The position numbers were made by a program, and so were the translations under genes. This document shows positions 8,605 through 18,161 of a DNA stretch of 64,000 bases, piece by piece (position 1 is the stretch's first letter; each line of letters starts with the position of its first letter). This stretch comes from an uncultured Lachnospiraceae bacterium (GTDB taxonomy: Bacteria > Bacillota > Clostridia > Lachnospirales > Lachnospiraceae). The DNA is taken from NCBI GenBank assembly GCA_910587045.1, contig CAJULG010000002.1, positions 139,677-203,676 on the forward strand. Reading direction: 5' to 3'. The notes under the pieces were generated by a model. That model was not told the origin of the DNA, ran no database searches, and saw nothing but the letters and a program-made list of their open reading frames with translations.

Positions 8605-9750
8605 ATGGAAGCATATTTTGATAATGCTGCTACCACAAAGACAGCAAAGGAAGTACAGGAGATGGTAAACCGCGTCATGGAACAGGCGTATGGGAATCCC
8701 TCGTCTCTGCACCGGAAAGGCCTGGAGGCCGGTCAGTATGTGAAGGAGGCACAGGAGATCATTGCGAAAACCTTAAAGGTAGAGCCAAAGGAGATCATCT
8801 TTACTTCCGGAGGAACGGAATCCAATAATATGGCGTTGCTTGGGAGTGCATTTGCGAATCAGCGACGGGGCAGGCATATCATATCAACCCGGTTTGAACA
8901 TGCCTCCGTATTCAAACCATTATTGTTCCTTCGGGAACAGGGCTGGGAAGTCACCTTTCTGGATGTAGATGCCCGGGGTATGATAGACCTGGAGGAATTA
9001 AAGCAGGCCATTCGTCCGGATACGGTACTGGTGTCGATCATGATGGTCAATAATGAGATCGGGGCAGTAGAACCCGTTGAGGAGATCGGGAAGCTCATTA
9101 AGAGTATCGATCCGGATATACTGTTCCATGTAGATGCAATACAGGCATATGGAAAATGGAAGCTGTCGCCGAAGCGGTGTCACATTGATATGCTGTCGGT
9201 CAGCGGACATAAGATTCATGGCCCGAAGGGAACCGGCTTCTTATATATCCGGGATAAGGTGAAGCTGGTACCCATCATTCATGGAGGCGGACAGCAGCGG
9301 GATATGCGCGCCGGAACAGAGAATGTGCCCGGTATTGCAGGGCTTGGCGTAGCTGCCAGGCTGATGTATACGGACCATGAGGAGAAGATGGAGCGTATGC
9401 GGGCAGTTAAAAAATTGTTTGTACAAAAGGTAACTGAATTGGAGGGCGTTGTCAGTCATTCGGGAGATGCACCGCATATTGCGAGCATCAGCTTTCACGG
9501 CATTGAAAAAGGAGAGGTTCTATTGCATGCATTAGAGGCGAAAGGAGTCTATTGCTCCTCCGGTTCTGCCTGTTCCTCCAATCATCCGGCGATCAGCGGT
9601 ACCTTAAAGGCGATCGGTTTGGAAGAAGAGGAATTACATGCAACCCTGCGGTTCAGTTTTTCCGTATATTCCACCATTGCAGAGGCGGAATATGCGGTAC
9701 AGGTGATATCCGAGGAGCTTCCAAAGCGACGGGCATTTGTGAAGCGATAG
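8605..9750 (+). CDS. Cysteine desulfurase (NifS/IscS family)
   Basis: PLP enzyme that takes sulfur from cysteine as an enzyme-bound persulfide; 381 residues. Seen: N-terminal AYFDNAATTK, FTSGGTESNNMALLG, the PLP lysine in SVSGHKIHGPKGTGFLY (near residue 203), and the mobile active Cys in YCSSGSACSS (near residue 323). It directly precedes thiI, the pairing seen in Bacillus subtilis (NifZ-ThiI), so its likely job is sulfur supply for tRNA 4-thiouridine rather than general Fe-S assembly. No iscU follows. Confidence 0.93.
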   Translation: MEAYFDNAATTKTAKEVQEMVNRVMEQAYGNPSSLHRKGLEAGQYVKEAQEIIAKTLKVEPKEIIFTSGGTESNNMALLGSAFANQRRGRHIISTRFEHASVFKPLLFLREQGWEVTFLDVDARGMIDLEELKQAIRPDTVLVSIMMVNNEIGAVEPVEEIGKLIKSIDPDILFHVDAIQAYGKWKLSPKRCHIDMLSVSGHKIHGPKGTGFLYIRDKVKLVPIIHGGGQQRDMRAGTENVPGIAGLGVAARLMYTDHEEKMERMRAVKKLFVQKVTELEGVVSHSGDAPHIASISFHGIEKGEVLLHALEAKGVYCSSGSACSSNHPAISGTLKAIGLEEEELHATLRFSFSVYSTIAEAEYAVQVISEELPKRRAFVKR

Positions 9751-9757
9751 AAGATAA

Positions 9758-9786
9758 TTGACGCAGGAGTGAACAGAAAATATACC
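9758..9786 (+). promoter_or_regulatory. Possible internal promoter before thiI
   Basis: TTGACG (9758-9763), exactly 17 bases, TATACC (9781-9786), 26 bases before the thiI ATG. It would add transcription to that coming from the desulfurase gene. Confidence 0.35.
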
Positions 9787-9811
9787 AGATTGAAAAACAG
9801 GGGAAGAACAC

Positions 9812-10993
9812 ATGGAATTCAAGTCATTTTTAATTAAGTATGCAGAAATCGGAACAAAGGGAAAGAACCGGTATGTTTTTGAGGATATTCTGTGTAAGAA
9901 TATCCGGTCGGCCATGAAACGGATCGACGGGCGGTTTCTGGTTCGGAAAGAGTATGGAAGAATCTTTGTAGACTGTACAGAGGAGTATGATTTTGATGAA
10001 GCAGTCAATGCATTGCAGCATGTCTTTGGCATTGTGGGGATCTGCCCGGTATTGGTAGTGCCGAATATGCCATGGGATGCTCTTGCAAACGAGATCATTC
10101 GCTTTATGGATGAGAGCTATGAGCGGAAGGATGTAACGTTTAAGGTGAATTGCCGGCGGATCAATAAGGAATATCCGATGCATTCCATGGATGTGAATAT
10201 TGAGGCCGGTGCAGTACTGCTGGATGCGTTTCCGGAGCTGAAGGTAGATGTGCATAAGCCGGAAGTTATGATAAACATTGAATTACGGGATCAGATTTAT
10301 ATTTATTCGGTAAGGCTGCCGGGGCCGGGTGGACTGCCGGTAGGAACGAATGGAAAAGGAATGCTTCTGCTGTCCGGTGGTATTGACAGTCCGGTGGCCG
10401 GTTATCTGGTATCGAAGCGGGGAGTGAACCTGGAGGCTGTTTATTTTGACGCACCGCCGCACACCAGTCCGCAGGCAAAGCAGAAGGTAGTGGATCTGGC
10501 CAGACTGGTGTCAAAGTATGCCGGGGCGGTAACCCTTCATATTATTCACTTTACGGATATTCAGGAGGCGATTTATCACAAATGTCCGGAGGATGAGATT
10601 ACGATCATTATGCGGCGGTATATGATGCGAATTGCCCAGATTCTGGCGGAGAAGAATGATTGTCAGGCCCTGATCACCGGGGAGAGCATCGGTCAGGTGG
10701 CAAGTCAGACCATATTCAGTCTGCAGGTGACCAATGCAGTCTGCACGGATCCTGTCTTTCGGCCCTGCATTGGTATGGATAAACAGGAAATCGTGGATAT
10801 TGCAGAGAAGATTCATACCTATGAGACGTCTATCCTGCCTTATGAAGACTGTTGTACCACATTTGTTGCCAGGCATCCGGTGACCAAGCCGAAGCTTAAG
10901 GATATTGAAGCATCGGAAGCTCTGCTGGCAGAGGACATTGATGACCTGATGAAGCAGGCCCTGGCGACAGAGGAAATTATAACAGTATGGTAG
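9812..10993 (+). CDS. thiI: tRNA 4-thiouridine synthase ThiI
   Basis: Adenylates U8 of tRNA and inserts sulfur. 393 residues: N-terminal ferredoxin-like and THUMP domains (to about 165), then a PP-loop ATPase with LLLSGGIDSPVAGYLVSKRG and ITGESIGQVASQT. The C-terminal rhodanese domain of E. coli ThiI is absent, as in the short Firmicutes form that takes sulfur directly from a partner desulfurase, here the gene just upstream. AGGGGAAG precedes ATG 9812. The end overlaps the frame of the next gene only if its earlier start is used. Confidence 0.95.
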   Translation: MEFKSFLIKYAEIGTKGKNRYVFEDILCKNIRSAMKRIDGRFLVRKEYGRIFVDCTEEYDFDEAVNALQHVFGIVGICPVLVVPNMPWDALANEIIRFMDESYERKDVTFKVNCRRINKEYPMHSMDVNIEAGAVLLDAFPELKVDVHKPEVMINIELRDQIYIYSVRLPGPGGLPVGTNGKGMLLLSGGIDSPVAGYLVSKRGVNLEAVYFDAPPHTSPQAKQKVVDLARLVSKYAGAVTLHIIHFTDIQEAIYHKCPEDEITIIMRRYMMRIAQILAEKNDCQALITGESIGQVASQTIFSLQVTNAVCTDPVFRPCIGMDKQEIVDIAEKIHTYETSILPYEDCCTTFVARHPVTKPKLKDIEASEALLAEDIDDLMKQALATEEIITVW

Positions 10994-11007
10994 AGAGGGG
11001 TTCCGTT

Positions 11008-12423
11008 ATGAATGATTTAGAAGAGGAATCCATCCTGAAGGGAAAGCGGATCATAACCCTGACATTAGGCTGTAAGGTGAATCAATATGAAACAGACGGA
11101 ATGCGGGAGTTATTGGAAGATAATGGTTGTGTTTTCGTGGAAAATGATCAGCAGGCGGATATCTGTCTGGTAAATACCTGTTCGGTAACCAATATGGCAG
11201 AACGAAAATCCCGGCAAATGCTTCACCGGGTAAAACGGCAGAATCCCCGGGCAGTTGTGGCTGCAGCAGGCTGCTATGTCCAGGCAGCACCCCGGGAAGT
11301 ATTAGAGGACTTATCCGTTGATCTGATCATTGGAAATCATGAGAAGCAGGATATTGTTAATATCCTGACAGAATATCTCAAAAACCGAATCAATAAGGAA
11401 GAGCAAAGGAATCAAACGCAAAGTACGGGTGATACGATCACAAAAAAAGAAGCAGACGAGACCGATATGCTGGAAAACCGGAAAGAGTGCAGCAGCTGGA
11501 TCGATCTGAAGCTGACCCGTATGTCAGAACACACCAGAGCGTATATTAAGATCCAGGATGGCTGTAATCAGTTTTGTTCCTATTGTATCATTCCCTATGT
11601 CCGTGGAAGGATCTGCAGCCGGGAGCCGGAGGATGTTCTGGCAGAGATACAGCGTCTTGCGGAAGCAGGCTGTAAGGAAGTGGTACTGACGGGCATTCAT
11701 CTAAGCTCTTATGGAAGAGACTGGGGAACAGAGATGGATGGCAGCGCTCTTTTGGAGCTGATCCGCAGGATCAGCCAGATAGAACACATTGCAAGAATCC
11801 GTCTTGGTTCGTTAGAACCAAGGATCATTACAACGGATTTTGTATCTGCATTAAAGCAGTATCCAAAGGTTTGTCCGCATTTCCATCTGTCTCTGCAGAG
11901 CGGCTGTAATGAAACCCTGAAGCGTATGAACCGGAAATACACCATAGAAGAATACCGCGAGAGCTGTCGGATTCTGCGTGAGGCGTATGACCGTCCGGCA
12001 TTGACGACAGACATTATCGTCGGATTTCCGGGAGAGACACAGGAAGAATTCGATACGACCTGTCGGAACCTGGAAGAATTGAACCTGTATGAGATGCATG
12101 TATTTAAGTATTCCAGACGGAAAGGAACCATGGCTGACCGGATGCCGGATCAGGTGTCAGAGGCAGAGAAGAACCGGCGAAGTGACCGGCTGCTTGCCAT
12201 GACTGCGAAACAGAAGCAGGCATATGAGGACAGCTTCCGGGGGGAGCGGGTTCAGATACTGGTTGAAGAACAATATGAGAAGAAGGATGAAACCGGATGG
12301 CGGAATGAAAAAGTTGAAAAGGATGGAAAAGACTGGTATAGTGGACATACGGAACGGTATATCCGGGTGGAGGTGCAGTCAGAACAGAATCTGGTGAACT
12401 GCATGACAGAGACAGTGCTATAA
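11008..12423 (+). CDS. mtaB: tRNA t6A37 methylthiotransferase MtaB
   Basis: Radical-SAM methylthiotransferase that turns t6A37 into ms2t6A37 in tRNA. Domains in order: MTTase N-terminal domain with the three cluster cysteines (TLGCKVNQYETDG, LVNTCSVTN, AAGCYVQA), a charged linker at about residues 125-170, the radical-SAM CxxxCxxC (DGCNQFCSYCIIPYVRG), and a C-terminal TRAM-like part. The GKVNQYE-type signature favours MtaB over MiaB/RimO. ATG 10987 is in frame, but GAGAGGGG at 10993-11000 sits 7 bases from ATG 11008. It continues the tRNA-sulfur theme of its neighbours. Confidence 0.92.
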   Translation: MNDLEEESILKGKRIITLTLGCKVNQYETDGMRELLEDNGCVFVENDQQADICLVNTCSVTNMAERKSRQMLHRVKRQNPRAVVAAAGCYVQAAPREVLEDLSVDLIIGNHEKQDIVNILTEYLKNRINKEEQRNQTQSTGDTITKKEADETDMLENRKECSSWIDLKLTRMSEHTRAYIKIQDGCNQFCSYCIIPYVRGRICSREPEDVLAEIQRLAEAGCKEVVLTGIHLSSYGRDWGTEMDGSALLELIRRISQIEHIARIRLGSLEPRIITTDFVSALKQYPKVCPHFHLSLQSGCNETLKRMNRKYTIEEYRESCRILREAYDRPALTTDIIVGFPGETQEEFDTTCRNLEELNLYEMHVFKYSRRKGTMADRMPDQVSEAEKNRRSDRLLAMTAKQKQAYEDSFRGERVQILVEEQYEKKDETGWRNEKVEKDGKDWYSGHTERYIRVEVQSEQNLVNCMTETVL

Positions 12424-12435
12424 TGGAGGATTGAT

Positions 12436-15237
12436 ATGAATCAGACAGCAGATAAAAGAAAGGAAGAGCGGATAAGGACGTTTCCACAATGGTGGAAGCG
12501 GTATTATGTATATGTGGTTTCCAGTGTGATCGTTGCCATTGTTATTCTGGTACTGTTAAAGATCAAGAACTTCTGGCCCTTTGGTGATGCTGCGTTACTG
12601 AACGGAGATTTTGCATTGGAAAGCTGGCCTTATCTGATGGAACTCAAGCGTAAGCTGGCTTCCGGAGAATCCATGCTGTATAGCTGGGGTTCCGGCTTTG
12701 GCACCAGCTATTTCGGTATTGTTACCGGTATATTGAATCCGTTGACTCTGTTTTACCTGTTGCTGCCAATCGATGCGATCCTGCCGGCCAGTTCGATCGC
12801 ATTTATCGTATTGGAAATTGCAGTGAATATTTCCATGCTTTATTATCTGACCCATCGCCCTCTGGCACACAGGGAGCAGAATGAAATTGGCAATATGCTT
12901 TTTTCTCTTTCATATGCCTTATGTATGTACATGGTTTCGAATGTAAATAACTGGCATCTGATCATGAGTGCCGTCCTGTTTCCGCTGGTTTTGCTGGGAC
13001 TGGAACGATTTGTAGTGAATCAGGACTGGAAATTATATTATATTTCCCTCATCCTGACCTTTGTAGTCGGATATTATCTGGCAAGTCTGTTCTGCCTGTT
13101 CATAATCCTGTATTATCTGACGCTGGAGTTTGACAGTTTTAAAAGCTTCTGTATCAAATCAGGAAAGATACTACTGCTTTCACTTGCATCCATACTGACA
13201 AGTGCCTGGCTGCTCCTGCCGGCATTTTCCCAGTTGTTAACGCAGAATTATACGATCAGTAATTATGTAGAAAAGACCTGGTTTGAGTCCTATTTTGATG
13301 TGATCAAGCAGTTTTTTGCCTTTAACCGTGCGATCGACCGGGGAAGCGCATTTGACAGTTATGGGGAGGTAAATCTTTATTTCGGACTCCTTCCTCTGTT
13401 TCTGGCAACGCTTTACTTTTTGAATTCCAGATTCAAATGGAATCTGCGGATCAGAAAGCTTGTAGTGCTTATTGTATATATGCTGGCGTTCAATTTGAAT
13501 GGGTTGAATTATGTTATGCATCTGTTTCATTATCCGAGTTGGTTTCCGAACCGGTTTTCATTGTTTTTTACGATATTCTGTCTGATACTGGGCTATGATG
13601 TATGGGTATCCATGAAAGAAACCGATTATAAGACTCCTTCCCTCGTTCATACTGTGTTGACAGGGATTGGCTGGGTCGGAATGACGATTGCTTGTTTTGC
13701 CTTTGCTGTAAAGATCGAGTATCAGTTTACCTATTATTATAGCATCATGATCTTTTTGCTTTATATGGTAGGTATTCTGTTTCTGCCATATGGCAGGCAG
13801 AAGCTGGCGCGGGTTTTGTCGATGATCGGCGTTGTAGAAATACTGCTTTGCTTCATCTATGCTATGATATACCGGCCGGTGGCTTTGAATACAGAAAAAC
13901 TTGCAGAAGAAACGGTTAAGGCAGATATGTTTGTACAACAGTTAAACCTGGAGGAAGCTCATGGTTTTTCCAGAATGATGGATTATGGTGACCTTCTGAG
14001 TACCAATCAAGGAATGCTTTTGGGGTACAAGGGGAATACGATTTTTACCAGTGCGATCGGCAATACCGGAATATTTTTAAAAAGTGTAGGATTTCGGGTT
14101 GGCGGAAATGTATTCTATTCACAGTATATAAATTATGTACAGGCGTCTCTTTTAAATATACAATATATTTATGTGAACGAGGAACTTGGGGATTATTCCA
14201 TGCAGACAGAATTGTATTCAACTGCCTCTGATCTGCAATATAATACTGCAGTTGCTGCTGAGAGCGGAGCGATTAAGATATATGAATATCCGCAGACCCT
14301 ATCTCTTGGCTATATGATTAACGCATCTGCAGATGAAGCTTTGTCTGAGGAGACAGAACAGATTGATAGTGTGGATGCGTATACGATCGGGACCGGTATG
14401 AATATCTGGTTAAAACGGATTTGCGGTGTGGCGGATGCTATGGAGAAGGGTGGTCTGGAGCTTGATTCTGTGGCAGTGCTGAACGGACAACTGCTGGTAA
14501 AGGATGAGAATTATTTTGTTTCCAGCAGTATTAAGGAGGAGGATAGAAGGAATCTGACTCAGATTGGTTTTGATGGCTCGGATATTATGGAAGCTAAGGA
14601 TGAAGCAGAATATGATAATTCTGAGAATACGGTAATGCGGCTGGATTTTACAGCACAGGGAGAGGGCGAATATATTGTTCAGTTGGACGATCTTACAGTG
14701 ACTACCGGGTACCTGCATGAAGGAGAAGAGATACATGTATTTTATGAAATTGAACCAGAACAGTTAGAGGATATCGGAGGCTTAACGGGAGAAATCTGGG
14801 TGTATCGAATCAATCCGGAGCAGTGGCAAAAGGCATATGATATCCTTTCTCAACAGCAGATGGAGGTTACTTCTTATACAGATACAACTGTGGAGGGAAC
14901 GATCAATGTGAAGGAGGATGGACTGTTTTTCACCAGCATACCGTATGATTCAAACTGGCATCTGTATGTAGATGGTGTGGAGCGGGAGATATTGCCATTA
15001 TGGTCCGGTTCTTTTGTTGCTGCTGATCTGGAAGCAGGCGAGCATACGATTCATCTGGAATACAGGCAATGGGGACTGGGTATGGGAATACTGATCTCTA
15101 TTATAACCCTGGGAGGAATGATCCTGCTTATGGTCTTAGAACGAAAAGGAAAGCTCCTGTTTTTCCTGGAACGGAAGAAATGCAACAACTCAGAACTATT
15201 AGAGGTAAAAAGCAAGGCAGAGGAACCGGAAGAATAG
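12436..15237 (+). CDS. YfhO family membrane protein
   Basis: Large multi-pass protein of 933 residues. Roughly a dozen hydrophobic segments span residues 25-490 (first near 27-45 after a basic N-terminus), then a ~350-residue extracellular domain, and a last membrane helix near 880-900 followed by a basic tail. The early motif FGDAALLNGDFALESWPYL and the extracellular ending FFTSIPYDSNWHLYVDGVE with GEHTIHLEY are typical of the YfhO family. YfhO of Bacillus is linked to glycosylation of lipoteichoic acid; a similar GT-C role is inferred. RBS GGAGG at 12423-12427. Confidence 0.85.
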   Translation: MNQTADKRKEERIRTFPQWWKRYYVYVVSSVIVAIVILVLLKIKNFWPFGDAALLNGDFALESWPYLMELKRKLASGESMLYSWGSGFGTSYFGIVTGILNPLTLFYLLLPIDAILPASSIAFIVLEIAVNISMLYYLTHRPLAHREQNEIGNMLFSLSYALCMYMVSNVNNWHLIMSAVLFPLVLLGLERFVVNQDWKLYYISLILTFVVGYYLASLFCLFIILYYLTLEFDSFKSFCIKSGKILLLSLASILTSAWLLLPAFSQLLTQNYTISNYVEKTWFESYFDVIKQFFAFNRAIDRGSAFDSYGEVNLYFGLLPLFLATLYFLNSRFKWNLRIRKLVVLIVYMLAFNLNGLNYVMHLFHYPSWFPNRFSLFFTIFCLILGYDVWVSMKETDYKTPSLVHTVLTGIGWVGMTIACFAFAVKIEYQFTYYYSIMIFLLYMVGILFLPYGRQKLARVLSMIGVVEILLCFIYAMIYRPVALNTEKLAEETVKADMFVQQLNLEEAHGFSRMMDYGDLLSTNQGMLLGYKGNTIFTSAIGNTGIFLKSVGFRVGGNVFYSQYINYVQASLLNIQYIYVNEELGDYSMQTELYSTASDLQYNTAVAAESGAIKIYEYPQTLSLGYMINASADEALSEETEQIDSVDAYTIGTGMNIWLKRICGVADAMEKGGLELDSVAVLNGQLLVKDENYFVSSSIKEEDRRNLTQIGFDGSDIMEAKDEAEYDNSENTVMRLDFTAQGEGEYIVQLDDLTVTTGYLHEGEEIHVFYEIEPEQLEDIGGLTGEIWVYRINPEQWQKAYDILSQQQMEVTSYTDTTVEGTINVKEDGLFFTSIPYDSNWHLYVDGVEREILPLWSGSFVAADLEAGEHTIHLEYRQWGLGMGILISIITLGGMILLMVLERKGKLLFFLERKKCNNSELLEVKSKAEEPEE

Positions 15238-15247
15238 ACAGGCCGGC

Positions 15248-15276
15248 TTGCTATTTGTGGAAAACCATAGTATAAT
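15248..15276 (+). promoter_or_regulatory. Promoter of the ireB-ruvX-DUF1292 group
   Basis: TTGCTA (15248-15253), 17 bases, perfect TATAAT (15271-15276), 75 bases before the ireB start. Confidence 0.65.
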
Positions 15277-15350
15277 TAGGCATAGTAATATCAGGGACGG
15301 AATCAGAACAGGGGATAAGAATACCAAAAGAAAGCAAAGGACGTGAGAAT

Positions 15351-15602
15351 ATGGATCATACACAGCATATAAGTATCATGAAGGAAAACGGATTAGAGGT
15401 AACGGATATTCTTGCACAGGTATACGAAGCATTATCGGAAAAAGGATATAATCCGGTGAGTCAGATCGTTGGTTATATTATGAGCGGTGATCCGACTTAT
15501 ATCACCAGTTATAAAGGAGCCCGCAGTCTGATCATGAAGGCAGAACGGGACGAGATCATCGAAGTGCTGTTAGAGAATTATATTAATACCAGATTACGGT
15601 AG
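15351..15602 (+). CDS. ireB: IreB family regulatory phosphoprotein (UPF0297)
   Basis: Small cytoplasmic protein of 83 residues matching the IreB/YrzL family over its whole length: DILAQVYEALSEKGYNPVSQIVGYIMSGDPTYIT and the ending LLENYI. In enterococci IreB is a substrate of the Ser/Thr kinase IreK and modulates envelope stress and cephalosporin resistance. The order ireB-ruvX-DUF1292 is very conserved in Firmicutes and supports the call. Confidence 0.95.
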   Translation: MDHTQHISIMKENGLEVTDILAQVYEALSEKGYNPVSQIVGYIMSGDPTYITSYKGARSLIMKAERDEIIEVLLENYINTRLR

Positions 15603-15621
15603 GGAAAAGGAATACAGATTT

Positions 15622-16044
15622 ATGCGAATAATGGGACTGGATTATGGCACCAAGACAGTAGGCGTAGCCATAAGTGATGGATTGATGATCACGGCACAGC
15701 CGGTAGAGACGATTACCAGAAAGTCTGCGGGTAAGCTTCGGCAGACGCTGGCACGGATTGAGGCACTGATCGTTGAATATGGGGTAGAACGGATTGTGTT
15801 GGGTTACCCGAAAAATATGAATAACACAGTTGGAGAGCGGGCCGCAGCCTGTGAAGCATTTCAGGAGGATCTGGAACGGAGAACCGGACTGGAGGTCGTT
15901 CTATGGGATGAAAGACTGACAACAGTGGAATCCGAACGTGTATTAATGGCAGGCGGAGTTCGTCGGGAGAATCGAAAAGCAGTGATCGATCAGATGGCGG
16001 CTGTATTGATCCTGCAGGGATATTTAGATAATCAGGTCAGATAG
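15622..16044 (+). CDS. ruvX: Holliday junction resolvase / pre-16S rRNA nuclease RuvX (YqgF)
   Basis: RNase H-fold nuclease of 140 residues. Motifs: N-terminal MRIMGLDYGTKTVGVAIS with the catalytic Asp, ERIVLGYPKNMNNT, LWDERLTTVESE with acidic residues, and the C-terminal VIDQMAAVLILQGYLD with the last acid. Family members process pre-16S rRNA ends and may resolve recombination intermediates. Starts 19 bases after ireB. Confidence 0.95.
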   Translation: MRIMGLDYGTKTVGVAISDGLMITAQPVETITRKSAGKLRQTLARIEALIVEYGVERIVLGYPKNMNNTVGERAAACEAFQEDLERRTGLEVVLWDERLTTVESERVLMAGGVRRENRKAVIDQMAAVLILQGYLDNQVR

Positions 16045-16075
16045 TGTTCGGATCAGAACACGGATTGGAGAGCGG

Positions 16076-16381
16076 ATGGAAGATAAGGATAAATTGAGAA
16101 CAGTACCATTTACGGAGGAGAATGGCGGAATTGTTGATATGTATGTGCTGGAAGAAACGACACTCCAGGGCATTCACTATATAATTGTTACAGAAGAGCT
16201 GGAGGATGAGAGTGAAGATGCTGTTGTCATGATCATGCGTGAAGAAAAGCGTGAGAAAGAGGCAAGCAAGGATGACAAGGATGAATTTGCTGTTTACGAG
16301 ATAGTTGAGAATGAAGACGAGCTTCAGGCAGTGGCAGGAGTATTTGCTGAGCTGATGGAAGACGTGGATTTCGAACTATGA
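16076..16381 (+). CDS. DUF1292 domain protein (YrzB-like)
   Basis: Acidic protein of 101 residues. DUF1292 members have the pattern seen here: VPFTEENGGIVDMYVLEETTLQGIHYIIVTE, then a charged linker and an FAVYEIVENEDELQAVAGVF segment. Function unknown in the family, but it almost always follows ruvX in Firmicutes, as here. Confidence 0.85.
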   Translation: MEDKDKLRTVPFTEENGGIVDMYVLEETTLQGIHYIIVTEELEDESEDAVVMIMREEKREKEASKDDKDEFAVYEIVENEDELQAVAGVFAELMEDVDFEL

Positions 16382-16481
16382 TCGGGGACGGATGTATTCA
16401 TAAATGTACGGGATTCTGCGGGGCGGCTGTAGAAGGTATGTGTTTAATAACTGGATAGAAATATGGAGGTTTTATGAAAAA

Positions 16482-18149
16482 ATGAAAAAAAATGAAAATA
16501 ATACGCCGGTGAAGATCATTCCATTAGGAGGATTGGAACAGATCGGCATGAATATCACGGCAATCGAGTATGAGGATACGATTGTTGTAGTTGACTGCGG
16601 TCTTTCGTTTCCGGATGATGAGATGCTTGGTATTGATCTGGTCATACCGGATGTGACTTATCTGAAAGAGAATGCGGATAAGGTAAAGGGCCTGGTGATC
16701 ACGCATGGTCATGAGGATCATATTGGCGCGATCCCTTATGTGGAAAAAGAAATCAATATGCCAATCTATGCTACAAAGCTTACAATGGGAATCATTGAGG
16801 GCAAGCTGAAGGAGCATAATCTGATGGCAAATATAAAGCGAAAGATCGTGCGACATGGACAGATCATTAACCTGGGGTGTCTGCGTGTGGAATTTATTAA
16901 GACCAATCACAGCATAGCAGATGCGTCGGCTCTGGCAATTTATACGCCGGCAGGCATTATTGTTCATACAGGCGACTTCAAGGTGGATTATACTCCGGTA
17001 TTTGGTGAAGCGATCGATCTGCAGCGTTTTGCAGAAATCGGCAAGAAGGGTGTGCTGGCACTGTTATGTGATAGTACCAATGTGGAACGTCCAGGCTTTA
17101 CCATGTCAGAGCGGACAGTCGGACGAACCTTTGATACCATATTCGCAGATAATCAGGATCACAGGATCATTGTAGCAACCTTTGCATCAAATGTGGATCG
17201 GGTACAACAGATTATGAATTCGGCATATAAGTTCGGAAGGAAAGTAGTCGTAGAAGGACGCAGTATGGTGAATATCATTTCCGTGGCTCAGGAGTTAGGA
17301 TATATCCGCATACCGGAACATACACTAATTGATATTGAGGAATTAAAGAATTATCCGGATGAGAAAACCGTTCTGATCACGACCGGAAGCCAGGGAGAGA
17401 ATATGGCCGCATTGTCAAGAATTGCTGCTAACATTCATCGGAAGGTTTCGATTAAACCTGGCGATACGGTAATTCTAAGTTCAACCCCGATACCGGGAAA
17501 TGAGAAAGCAGTTTCCAAGATCATTAACGAACTGGAAATGAAAGGGGCGAAGGTGATCTTTCAGGATACGCATGTATCCGGCCATGCATGTCAGGAGGAA
17601 ATCAAGTTGATCTACACACTGACAAAGCCAAAGTATGCAGTTCCGGTACATGGAGAATACCGGCATCTGAAGCGTCATGCAGAGCTTGCAGAAAGCCTGG
17701 GAATTGACCGTCAGCATATTTGTATTTTGTCAAGCGGTGATGTTCTGGAATTGTGTGATGATTATGCAGAAGTGACAGGGACCGTTCCAACTCAAGGAAT
17801 ATTAGTTGATGGGTTGGGAGTTGGTGATGTTGGAAACATTGTTTTGCGTGATCGTCAGTTGTTATCACAGAATGGTTTGATAATCGTGGTAATAGCATTA
17901 GAGAGTGGAAGTGATCAGGTGCTGGCTGGTCCGGATATCGTATCGAGAGGTTTTGTGTATGTGCGGGAATCCGAGAATCTGATGGAGGAGTGTCGGGATG
18001 TGGCAGAGGATGCCCTGAATCGATGTCTGAATCATAATGTGACAGACTGGGGCAAGCTAAAGACCACCATACGGGATGATCTGAGTGAATTTTTATGGAG
18101 AAGAACAAAGCGGAATCCGATGATTCTGCCGATTATTACAGAAGTATAA
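16482..18149 (+). CDS. Ribonuclease J
   Basis: Metallo-beta-lactamase/beta-CASP RNase of 555 residues, a 5'-to-3' exonuclease and endonuclease central to mRNA turnover in Firmicutes. Seen: VKIIPLGGLEQIGMN, the zinc motif ITHGHEDHIGAIPY, NHSIADASALAIYTPAG, HTGDFKVDYTP, LLCDSTNVERPGFT, and beta-CASP ITTGSQGENMAALSRIA and PVHGEYRHLKRHAELA. The open frame extends upstream to 16404 with an unconserved-looking sequence; ATG 16482 gives the family N-terminus. GGAGGT at 16465-16470 is nearer to an out-of-frame ATG at 16474 that makes a three-codon ORF overlapping this start. Confidence 0.95.
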   Translation: MKKNENNTPVKIIPLGGLEQIGMNITAIEYEDTIVVVDCGLSFPDDEMLGIDLVIPDVTYLKENADKVKGLVITHGHEDHIGAIPYVEKEINMPIYATKLTMGIIEGKLKEHNLMANIKRKIVRHGQIINLGCLRVEFIKTNHSIADASALAIYTPAGIIVHTGDFKVDYTPVFGEAIDLQRFAEIGKKGVLALLCDSTNVERPGFTMSERTVGRTFDTIFADNQDHRIIVATFASNVDRVQQIMNSAYKFGRKVVVEGRSMVNIISVAQELGYIRIPEHTLIDIEELKNYPDEKTVLITTGSQGENMAALSRIAANIHRKVSIKPGDTVILSSTPIPGNEKAVSKIINELEMKGAKVIFQDTHVSGHACQEEIKLIYTLTKPKYAVPVHGEYRHLKRHAELAESLGIDRQHICILSSGDVLELCDDYAEVTGTVPTQGILVDGLGVGDVGNIVLRDRQLLSQNGLIIVVIALESGSDQVLAGPDIVSRGFVYVRESENLMEECRDVAEDALNRCLNHNVTDWGKLKTTIRDDLSEFLWRRTKRNPMILPIITEV

Positions 18150-18161
18150 GGAGGTGCGCGG

